From Brachynemurus nebulosus (Eukaryota; Arthropoda; Insecta; Neuroptera; Myrmeleontidae), in contig JAPWDM010000015.1 in assembly GCA_035578155.1 (NCBI GenBank), forward strand, positions 6,240,709 to 6,304,708: 64,000 nucleotides of DNA. The letters run 5' to 3'. The position numbers and the translations under genes were made by a program. Below the pieces are notes generated by a model that saw nothing but the letters and a program-made list of their open reading frames with translations, had not been told where the DNA came from and searched no databases. Positions 33,775-42,980 of the stretch are shown here, in pieces (the stretch's first letter is position 1; every line of letters starts with the position of its first letter).

Positions 33775-34866
33775 TTAATAATTATTAATCAAAATTCTTC
33801 TGGTTATCTCATTATTTTCGTGTATTTGTACATTCCCCTCTACATTATTTACAAATTGTATTTGTTCTTCAACAAAATTTTCTAAACTGGGCGGGTTCTT
33901 GTCTTTTCGTAAAATACATATATTATGCAGAACGGCTGTGGCAACTACGACACTTTGCGTGGTTGTTAATTTTAATTTAATCCCCGTTGCCAAAATTGGA
34001 AACCTCTTTTTCCATACTCCATAAGATCTTTCTACACAATTTCGTATTTGAATTTGTATTTGATTATAGAAATTTTCTTCTGGAGTATTATGAAGCCGCA
34101 AGGGTGTCATTACGTAACTCCGGCATTGATACCCCCATCGGCCACGATAAATGAATCACGAAATTCTCCATTTTCAAATCGTACGCGAATTCTGGAGTTG
34201 TTAAAAATTGTCGAATCGTGACTTGGACCTGGCTATTTGGCAACAATGTCCAATATTTTCAGATTAGAATCACAAAGTGTTTGTACATTTATAGAAAAAA
34301 AACCTTTGCGATTGCGAAAAATTTCCCCATTTCTTCCATCTGCAAAACGAATTTCCCAGTTGTAAAAAGATATTAAAAAATTATAAAAACTTTGTACCTG
34401 GCGACTGTATCCGGACTGTTGCTGGAAATTTAATGAATTCTACACGCAACACAGCAATGTTGTGTGACACTAATTTCATTATTTTGCCAGCAATAGCTTT
34501 GGAAACTCCTGCAAAGTCACCATATGTTATGAGCATACCTTCGCTCGCACAGTAACGTAATGCTAAAAGAAACATTATTTCTGGAGATAATGCATTATTC
34601 CTAAAAAAAAGATACATTAATTTACACTAGCTTAAATAATTATTATTTAAAAAAATAGTTGTTTTGTGTTGTATTCGTGGGCGAATTTTTTCCAAAACAA
34701 AAAAAACTGTTTCCTTTCACATTCGAAATCTTGTGTAAAAATCAAAATCGCCCCAAATATTAAAGTGATTTGGATGAAAACGTATTGTTTTTATACGTCG
34801 CACATTTATTAAATCTAAATAGTATTCTTCATCGCTTCCGTCTTCAAAATCGGATTCGAAATACAT
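33775..34866 (-). pseudogene. HARBI1-like PIF/Harbinger transposase, degraded
   Basis: HARBI1-type transposases carry a DDE_4 nuclease. The minus-strand ATG at 34866 gives MYFESDFEDGSDEEYYLDL, the acidic N-terminus; the frame continues to HFNIWGDFDFYTRFRM. After a shift, RNNALSPEIMFLLALRY and FAGVSKAIAGKIMKLVS follow (34617-34381). A multiply shifted central region has RNRKGFFSINVQTLCDSN, a DIVA block (first Asp) and VADGGYQC in place of the usual GDSGYP. The last segment (34110-33775) is PLRLHNTPEENFYNQIQIQ, RNCVERSYGVWKKRFP and VVVATAVLHNIC. Several frameshifts are present. It converges with the MYB-like gene at 28.4 kb, the usual two-gene set of Harbinger. Confidence 0.8.
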
Positions 34867-35380
34867 TATGTTTATATATTATTTGATCAAATTAATGTAA
34901 AAACCAAAAAAATTGCTATGGTAAACAATGTTTGACGCACAGAACAATTTTAACGCTTCTCAAGTTTAAACCAAATATGTCGTTTAAACGATGAATATCG
35001 ATCGTTTAACTTTAAAGGCAGTTTAAACTGACGGCCATATTTAAACTCTTACTGTCAAACTAAAAAATGAGATAAACTCGAGTTTAATTATCATTTTTGG
35101 TTTATGACTGAAAAACCGAGTATTAAAATATGAACGTAACATATTTTTACATTATTCAAAATGTAAAAAGTTCATATTTTAAAAATTGTATTGTATCTAA
35201 TTGACTTGTGTTTATATTGTGATATACTCATATCGAAAAAAAAGATTTTAAGAAAAATTATATTAATTCATTAATTTTGCGACAAGTAATATTTCGTAAT
35301 TTAATCTTGTTAACATAATTAATAAATTAATTGTAATTAAAAAAAAAAAAAAGAAAAGAAAACATTGAATAATCACTTTT
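34867..35380. other. Upstream flank of the HARBI1-like gene
   Basis: Non-coding. GTTTAAAC-type palindromic motifs recur at 34950-35090 (TTTAAACC, GTTTAAACG, GTTTAAACTG, TATTTAAAC, GAGTTTAAT). They may be subterminal transposase-binding repeats of the Harbinger element; its end was not located. Confidence 0.4.
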
Positions 35381-35455
35381 GTGCCGGGAATCGATCTCGG
35401 TACCCCATTATCCGCACTCTGATGCGCTGCCGCTGACTTATACCTATGTTGACGA
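35381..35455 (-). repeat. tRNA-like sequence (pseudogene or SINE head)
   Basis: On minus it reads AGTCAGCGGCAGCGCATC (A-box region) then AGATCGATTCCCGGCAC (B-box region, one mismatch to GGTTCGANNCC). The 5' half of the acceptor stem that should pair with CCGGCAC is missing. A T-rich tract follows at 35340-35360 on the other strand. It is distinct from the tRNA-derived pair at 13 kb. Confidence 0.45.
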
Positions 35456-36145
35456 AACATAATAAATAACTTGATTGTATCTTACATATCGCATTAATAA
35501 TACAATAGTGTTGTAACTCAAAATAGATCATTTTTCAGAATCAACGAAAAACTAATTAATCACTTCCTATTATAGGCACAAAAAAAAATGAATGCTTTAT
35601 GTGTTTTTAAATGAAATTCAAGAAATTATCTTTTTACCAATAATTAAAAAAATTACTGATAGTGAAATTATTTAAGAATTTTGAGTTAAGACTGTATAGT
35701 TCCAAACAAAATGTTCAAAATCAAATATTATTTTTAGTTATATCATTATTTTTGAAATATTTTGTGTTACTACAATTTGATTTATTAATTTTTTCTACGG
35801 TTATCAGTTATTTTATGGACTTACAATTTCCAAAACTAATTCTCGGTATTTTATTTACGTTTAATACGATCTCTTTAAATCTTCGGTTAGGATATTAATA
35901 AATAAAACCAGATTGCGTTCTTATTCTTTGTTACGTTTATAATTGCAATTAAACGAGGTGAAACATTTTGTAAAATAAAATAAACTTTCCAAAACAGTCA
36001 TTTAAAATACAGATAACAAAATACACTATTTATTCTTAACATTTTGTACTTAATCGACATTTAACAAAATAAGCCGTCCAAAACAAGGAAAACAAAATAT
36101 AATAAAATAATAATATTTATTCTTATATTTAATTAGTCAATTACT
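35456..36145. other. AT-rich gap, no supported gene
   Basis: A 78-codon open frame at 35662-35898 is rich in L, F and I and lies in very AT-rich DNA. It has no recognisable domain and I treat it as chance. Confidence 0.35.
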
Positions 36146-36153
36146 GTTGTAAT

Positions 36154-37151
36154 TAGGCCTGGGTAACACTGCGCTACGCCGCGCAATTGCGTTAACTCAC
36201 TATACTGTGTTAAATGCGTCAACTCACGTTTTTTAAAACTTGTAACGCATAACTCAGTAGTTAAATTAAATATTACAGTTTTAGACTTTATATGTATTTC
36301 ATTAAAGGCTCACATTAAAAGTTTAACTCAAATTAGCGCACTTTTCATGACATGACATTAGAAATGAGGTTAGAAAATGTACATAAGTTTAAATTATAAT
36401 AATTATTTGTATTCTTTGATTTATACCATCCGTAAACGTAATAACACCAGTAACACCAGCATTTTATTTAGTTTATAATATTATTACATACATTATTACA
36501 ATACATACATTATGACGGAAGTGATATAGGAATTGGAATTTTTGATATAAAATAAATAAAAAACTTTTACATATTTCATTGTTATTTATTTCATTTATTT
36601 TCAGGAATTATTAATTTTGGAATACACGAAATACAATAACACACTGAAATCTGGAAATCTTGACACGACTTTTTGGTAGTTTCATTTGTTTTATGCATGC
36701 TGAACAAAATTTATAAAAAACCTGACGTTTGAAAAATGTGTAAATGGCGTTACCGCGTAAATAATAAGCCGCCTATATAGGTACCCGATCCGTAATACTG
36801 TCAGTATTTCGAAATATTGCATTATTATTGAAGTATCTATATATAGATTTTATATTATAAAAATGATAATTCATTATTTTCTCGGTAAATACTGACAGTA
36901 TTAATAATCGTGTGCAGGCCGCCACAAAATAGCAAAAAATAGGGAATAGGCCAGAAATGTTAATGTTGTCACTACAAAATATCACAAAGCGCGTGCGTCG
37001 CATGCGCTTGATATCTTCTGTATGTATATTTGCTTTCTATAATACCTACTGCGTTAAATAGCGCAATGAGTTACAACACTGCGCTAACACAGTAAGGTGC
37101 GCTTGAGTTATTGCGTCAACTCAAGATTTTTTGCTGAGTTACCCAGGCCTA
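36154..37151. mobile_element. 998-bp non-autonomous hAT element
   Basis: The ends TAGGCCTGGGTAAC and its complement are perfect 14-bp TIRs. They are flanked by a perfect 8-bp target duplication, GTTGTAAT (36146-36153 and 37152-37159). Subterminal regions are full of GCG-TTAACTCA-type and GTTACAACACTGCGC-type repeats in both orientations. There is no transposase; 36773-37003 holds only a chance ORF. Confidence 0.92.
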
Positions 37152-37250
37152 GTTGTAATTGTAATTAAGATTCGTGGTCACTTAACAGAACCTACCCTAA
37201 AAAAAATCTTTGTACTTAGTCTTAATCAGTCTGAAAAGCACAATAAAATT

Positions 37251-39545
37251 TTAATAAGTATGAGTATACAAATATATAATATTAATACTGTTAATTTTTT
37301 TTTTATCAGTCAAATCCCTGTAGTAAGTTGCACAATAATTTCTAGGTATTATATTTTTCTCGAGTAATTCTTTTATGTCCCTTTTCTTATTTTCAGTTAA
37401 AGGTATCTTGCTTGTGTATTCTTGTGTCAGACCATTAGCAAATAATGAAGTTTGGTTTCCAGTTCGTCGTAAATTACGTACGAAAACTTTTTGGTAATCA
37501 TCATCTTCGTAAGAATTTTGGTAAAAAAAGGTCAATGGATGTTCTTTTTTAAGACGAAACACCTTAACGTCGTGCCATTTTATTTGGTTCCTATTCTAAT
37601 TCACATTAAAATTATTACCCCACTCTTCTGGAAGTAATTTAAGATTATAAAATTTATCGTAAGTCATTTCAGTCACCCTATACGGTTTTCCTGTCTTTTT
37701 AGCGGTCTGAATTAATGTGATATATTGCTGTGGGGCATACACTGGACCAGATTTAACGAAGCGCCTTACTTGCTTTTCAATTACGTTATGCACATTGTCA
37801 CCCTCGTTTTGAGAGTGACCGCGAATTAGAAATTTATGGGTTATACTTTTTACATTCATTTTTTGTACTGCGTAAGTATAAGCTGTAAGGAGGTACTTAT
37901 TTTTTTGCTGTCCACAGCAATTATCAGAATAAAATATAAAATCTAGTTCTTTACCAGGATTAGCCTGTATAATTTGTTCCATATAATTCAGAATACAACT
38001 GCCAATCTCATTCGCACCCCATTTTCCCTCCGTTTCGTTCCAAAAATAACATTCAACATTTTTAGCGTATAAGTCGCTTACAGTAAAATTAAAACAGTTA
38101 ATTCTACTTTTATAATAAAGAAATTTGACCCTTTGGTATTGGCATCACAGCTTGCAAATCACATACAGCAACTATTGTGGAATCTATTTTAGTCTTCTTG
38201 TCTTTTTCTTTCTCTTTTCTGGACAATTCTTTTTCTTTTAAGTGTTTTTCGTACGCCTCAACAATACTTTGTTTTCCATCCTCATTAGCATTTTTGAAAG
38301 TTTCACAAAAGTCACACTGATCTTTTTTTGGTGTGTGGAAGGAAATATTAAAATCTTTATTAAAAATCCGGTTAAAAGTAGATGCACACGCAAATGGTAA
38401 GTTTTGTTCTATAAATTTATTGTTGTAGTCTCGGTATAAATCGGCTAAAGACTTGTCACATTGGATGTATTCCCGTGACGTCTGGGCTCTAAGATAATGT
38501 GATTCGACGCGTGGTATAGCATTTATAAAATTTTTGACACCTTCATAGACCTCCGATTCCACAGTACGTTGTTTATCATGTTTTCCGCGTAATTCTTTCT
38601 GTATAAAACCACACTCTTTTTTTGGTAATGCTGTAGCAATTGGTCTGTCGTTTATTGCAAGAGTATTTTTAAAAAATGTTTTACAGACTCTAATGTAATT
38701 GTCATTTACTTGAAAATGAAATGCAGTGTTTAGTTTACGAAAATTTTGAGTAAACGAGTATCTGTATTTTGGTTTAATGTCTATAGTATGTCTAATTATG
38801 AATTCTCTTTGTTTTTGTAAGTCTCCTAAATTCCAATACTTGTTGATAATGTCCTGTCTTGATGTTTCGTCTATTTTTAAACGACAATTTAACCTGCATT
38901 TTTCGCCACACGTCGGACCCATTTTCCTTGCAGGTACTTGTTTTTTACTCACCGATTCATACGCTTTGCCGGTATTGCGAAGTCGTTTGGCTACCTTGTA
39001 TTTCCAGGTTTCTACATTACGTAGCCTCTTTTTGCCCTTAGTATTATTGTTTTGCTCTTCCGAATAAACATTTGATTCAGTAGTCAACCCATTGGTTCCA
39101 GCAATAAGACAAATTATCCACAAATCTATCATCCAAGCTACTCGATGAAGAGCTACTGGAAAAAGAGCTACTTGATGAAGAGCTATTTGATGAAGAGTTA
39201 CTTAACAATTTTGTAGTTCGATCTCGAAGCAAACTGAGGGTTTTACTTTGCGAATCAGGAACAAAATCCGGATCATGGTCGGAATCATCAAAGTCACTCT
39301 GGTCTGAGTGCATGGGTGAAATGTAATATTTCCTTTGGTTGCATTCAGTTATCGGTTTAACATTACTAACCATACTCAGGGTACTGTTTACGTCAATTTC
39401 TTGAAGTGCTTGATTAATTGTAGATGGTGAAGATATCAAAAGAGTCGGTTGTTCTTTCGCAATGTCGCTGTCTTCTTTCTGGGTAGCAGATTCATTGGTT
39501 GTACTCACCGGTGACAATAATGACAGTGACGAATTCAGAACAAGT
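37251..39545 (-). pseudogene. Transposase-like gene of an unnamed insect family, frameshifted
   Basis: Reading on minus: a Ser/Asp-rich N-terminus (39517-39077, DSDHDPDFVPDS and a poly-Ser tract), then KRLRNVETWKYKVAKRLRN and a Cys cluster (CGEKCRLNCRL). Further on come HYLRAQTSREYI, FHTPKKDQCDFCETF and VCDLQAVMPIPKG (39132-38110). Near 38110 a shift leads into CYFWNETEGKWGANEI, FYSDNCCGQQKN and FLIRGHSQNEGD (37982-37596). The last part (37562-37251) is YQNSYEDDDYQKVFVRNLRR. The CDLQ, YSDN and GHSQNEGD blocks look like a D-D-E/D nuclease core, as in the 22-24 kb gene. Three frameshifts disable it. Confidence 0.6.
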
Positions 39546-39563
39546 TCGTCGTTTTCTTTCTCC

Positions 39564-40677
39564 TGGTGGTAAGACGTTTCAACTTTTTAATTCACTGTTT
39601 AAGATTTGATAATAAAGAAACGCGAGAAGAACGTAACAAGGAAGACTTATTTACGGCCATAACCATAGACGAGCAGCTATTAGGATTTCGGTGGAAATGT
39701 CCATTTCGAATGTTCATTCCATCAAAACCAGCAAAATATGGCATAAAAATAGTAATAATGTGCGATGTAAAAACTAAGTACATGTTTGACGCTGCGCCCT
39801 ATCTTTGAAAATCAACTAAAATAGATGGACTTCTGTTGGGAGAATATTACGTTAAACATTTGTCCAGATCAGTTCTTAAATCCTATCGAAATAGCACCAT
39901 GGATAATTGGTTTTCTTCCATTAAACTAGTAACAGATCTTTTGAAAGATCCCTATCAGCTAACCATAGTAGGTACAATAAGGCAAAATAAGCCTGAAATA
40001 CCTCCTGTGATAATCGAAAAAAATAAATCACGACCTGTGGAAACTTTCATATTTTGTTTTAATGAAGAGCTTAGTCTTGTTTCATGCAAAGCAAAACAAA
40101 ACAAAATTGTAATCCTAATATCGACTGTTCATGAACAACCGAGCATAAATGAAAAAACTAAGCTTCTTGACATTGTCGAATGTTACAATAAGACAAAAGG
40201 AGAGTGGACGCTTTCGATCAAATGTGTGGGAACTTATCCTCCAACAGAAAAACAAAATGTTGGCCACTTGCAATATTTTATAATATTTTAAACATAGCAG
40301 GTATCAATTCTTGGGTAATACATAGCCACAATCTTCGGAAAAAAAGCAGAAAATACTTTCCCGAAAATCGTTCTTATTTGTGAAGAATTCACAAAACCGT
40401 GGTTAGAAGAACGATATACACTTCTTCCTGGATTACATCGCTCCCTCAAAATAATTATCGCTGACAATTTAAACGTTGAAAATGAGCCACCAACTTCGAA
40501 CATAGAAAATATTGAATGTGCTGGAAAACGTACAATATGCTCATGCCTAACAAAAAAACGAAAGATGACTGAAAATTATTGTCGTCGATGTCAAAAACCA
40601 TTTTGTAAAGAGCATAGAGATTATCAGTGTATTAGTTGTGAATATACTATAGAATATTTTAATTTTAATGCAAATTA
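39564..40677 (+). pseudogene. piggyBac-like transposase, internally deleted
   Basis: The N-terminal portion before FNFLIHCLRFDNKETREERN is absent. The sequence jumps from the aspartate-containing RNKEDLF directly to TIDEQLLGFRWKCPFRMFIP, suggesting loss of the intervening ~50 residues. Catalytic-core blocks follow: KYGIKIVIMCDVKTKYMFDA, a stop at 39806, then STMDNWFSSIKL and LTIVGTIRQNKPEIPP. After a shift near 40290 the C-terminal Cys-rich finger appears (CSCLTKKRK, YCRRCQKPFCKEH, CISCEYT) and stops at 40675. The first exon and the ends are not visible. Confidence 0.75.
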
Positions 40678-40869
40678 ATTGAGATTTTGTTTTAATTTTG
40701 TATTTTCATATATTCTTATTTTTATATCTGTAATAACAAATAAGTCGACATATAAAATTTTAATAATATAATCCATACTGTTCACAGCCCGCGTCATACA
40801 ACGATCCATATAGAAAATGAACTCGCGACCCTTTCACAAAAACCAAACGAAATAATCATTTCATTCTAG

Positions 40870-41600
40870 ATGCGAGTAAACCAATTAAAAATGGAAAGAA
40901 TGTCCAACCTTAGATACGAACAAACTAAACACCAATATAACATTCTAGCATCAAGGATTGTGGACCATTTCACCAGGACTCATAAGAACATGAAAGACAA
41001 ACCTCTGTCTTATTTTCAAAACCTGGAAGCTCGTTATCTGCATAACGAGCTGTGACTAGTGTTTTCTGCGGTTCCAAAACAGAATAACGATGGCGTGCGT
41101 GCATCCTACAATATTGGATTGATGATTGCTAAATCAGGAAAAGCACACACGACTGAGGAAGAGTTGATTTTACCGGCTATTAAAGAAGTTTTAACAACAA
41201 TGCTCCATACAGTTGCCTTTGATGTTACTAAGAAATTACCTTTGAGCAATAATACAGTACAAAAAACAATTGACGAGATGTCGGAGAACATTGAAGAGAC
41301 ACTGTGTGAAAACTTGAAAACGACAAGATTCGGATTACAGCTGGACGAGTCAATACTGTAAGGAAACGAGTCTCTTTTGCTATCGTATGTACGGTTTATA
41401 AAAGAAGGAAAGAAGAATTGCTTTTTGCCAGAACATTAAAGACTGACCCGAAAGGGGAAACTATCTTTAAAACATTGGAAGATTTTTGCCTACAAAAAGA
41501 AATATCGCTAACCAATATTTTGACTATAGCTGGGGATGGTACTCCTGCAATGATTGGTCGCTACAAAGGGTTCTTCGCATATATGAAGAAAAGTGTAACC
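40870..41600 (+). pseudogene. hAT-derived (ZBED/SCAND3-like) transposase fragment
   Basis: Frames 40870-41055, 41059-41361 and 41418-41600 carry ASYNIGLMIAKSGKAHTTEE, KKLPLSNNTVQKTIDEMSEN and TTRFGLQLDES, then LTIAGDGTPAMIGRYKGF. These follow the order of hAT-type transposases close to ZBED5/SCAND3, with the first Asp in LQLDES and the second in GDGTPAM. Stops occur at 41053 and 41359. The C-terminal half is replaced by a gag fragment. Confidence 0.65.
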
Positions 41601-41639
41601 GGTTTACGGTTATTCAAGAATTCAACAACTGAATTCATG

Positions 41640-41865
41640 AACTTGCTGAAGCGCATCGTGTTTCACACCATGACCTTTTTACCTCAGCAGTCGATTTATT
41701 GAAAGGACCTGCCCTCACTTGGTATCGTGCCACCAGACATTCAGTAATGGGACCCATTATTAGACTCACTACGTAGACACTATGGCTTATCCACCTCTGA
41801 TGATGTTATACAGAAAACAATTTATAGCGTCAAACAAGGTCAAACCGAATGGTTTAAGGTTTTCG
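41640..41865 (+). pseudogene. LTR-retrotransposon gag fragment
   Basis: A shifted frame reads AEAHRVSHHDLFTSAVDLL, then KGPALTWYRATRHSV and WDPLLDSLRRHYGLSTSDD, and IQKTIYSVKQGQTEWF. The GPALTWYRA block is typical of a retrotransposon gag. It is a short relic joined to hAT sequence on the left and Tc1-like sequence on the right. Confidence 0.45.
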
Positions 41866-42476
41866 TATCAATACCTTGAATGGTACTCGGAGGAATGGCG
41901 TAACGTGCTTCTCCCGAACGAGTGCAAGATAAAGTTGTCTAGTGACGATCGACGTGTAAGAGTGTGAAGTAGAAGTAGAGAAAGATTTTCTGATCCTTGC
42001 ATTCATGAACGTGACAGGTTCGGTGATCCTAATGTCATGGTCTGGAGTGGAATCAGCTTGTAAGGTAAAACTCAGTTTGTTTTTCTAAACAAGGGTACCG
42101 TAACGACTCGAAATTACATTTAATATGTTATTAGACTGCATGTCATTCCCTTTTAACAATGGATGGGCAACGACTTCATCTTGATGCAGGATAATGCACG
42201 AGAACACACAGCTCGAGTGACCATGTCTGCTATGGAAGAAGTCAATATTCAAATTTTGCCATGGTCTGCTGTCTTAAATCCAATCGAACGCCTTTGGGAC
42301 CAACTGAAACGGCGAGTCAAAACAGCTCAAGAAGTACACAGCCAGCATCAGCTGATTGACCTACTGAGAAGGTGTTGGGAGAAGATTCCTAAAGAAAACA
42401 TTAGACACTTAATCAAAAGCATGCTTTCGAGGCTCCGAGAGTGCATTTCAAAAAGAGGAGGGCATATCCGATATTA
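41866..42476 (+). pseudogene. Tc1-like transposase, C-terminal part
   Basis: The pieces match Tc1 enzymes: KLSSDDRRVRV, ERFSDPCIHERDRFGDPNV, VMVWSGISL, FILMQDNAREHTARVTM (second Asp) and VLNPIERLWDQLKRRVKT (Glu). They are DD34E-type, but the first catalytic block is degenerate (LLPNECKI instead of FSDES). Several stops lie between 41960 and 42160, while the last 104 codons (42163-42474) are open. The N-terminal paired-type HTH is missing. Confidence 0.75.
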
Positions 42477-42598
42477 AACACATTAAAAAAAACTGTACAA
42501 TTTGTGTGTTTAGTTTAAACTTTAGCGTTAACAGGTATGTTTAAAAGACTGTAAAAATGGTGAAATTAGAAGAACTTGATTAATTTATTAATTTTTAA

Positions 42599-42960
42599 TT
42601 TAAGGGGAGGTTTACTTGAGCGTCCTTTAAAAAATCGATTTTTTGCAGCAAATTATGTGTAGAATATCTTCCCAAAGTGAGTTTGCTGAAAGTAATTTAA
42701 GGGAAGGTTTACTTGAGATTTTTTTTGCAGAACTGAATAGCAAATTATGTGTAGAATATGTTCCCAAAGTGATTTTGCTGAAAGTAATTTAAAAAAAAAT
42801 TATTATACAGTAACCGAATCCAGTTTTCTATAAAAAAAAAAAAAAAAAAAACGTAGTTCACGCAATAATGAGTATTAAATATAAAATTTTGAAAATACTG
42901 TTTTTTACGTGTATTCTCTCCGACTTATTCGAGAGCACTTTGGTGTTATAAAGAATAAAG
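42599..42960. mobile_element. Left part of a TTAA-flanked TIR element split by LINEs
   Basis: The left end TTAAGGGGAGGTTTACTTGAG pairs with CTCGAGTAAACCTCCCCCTTAA ending at 52776. An imperfect tandem duplication of ~105 bp lies at 42600-42800 (the phrase AGCAAATTATGTGTAGAATAT occurs twice) and an A-run at 42833-42852. The right part is 52290-52776. TTAA at both ends suggests a Kolobok- or piggyBac-type non-autonomous element of ~0.85 kb before the LINEs arrived. Confidence 0.6.
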
Positions 42961-42980
42961 CTTATTATTATTATTATTAT

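Larger units (their letters stand above)
31273..33778. mobile_element. 2.5-kb TIR element filled with tandem repeats
   Basis: The terminal inverted repeats (TTAAAGCGAGGATTCATAGT on the right-hand complement; the left has one extra T) extend ~48 bp through GTGCAGGTCATAAATTATCC. Both flanks are TA (31271-31272 and 33779-33780). The interior has no ORF. It holds two satellite-like arrays of different period (~270 bp and ~103 bp), and the right end overlaps the stop codon of the HARBI1-like gene. Confidence 0.75.

Noticed and set aside
39077..39250. Poly-Ser tract as a separate repeat gene
   Set aside because: It is the low-complexity N-terminal part of the transposase-like frame, encoded by a short degenerate AGCTACTTGATGAAG repeat.
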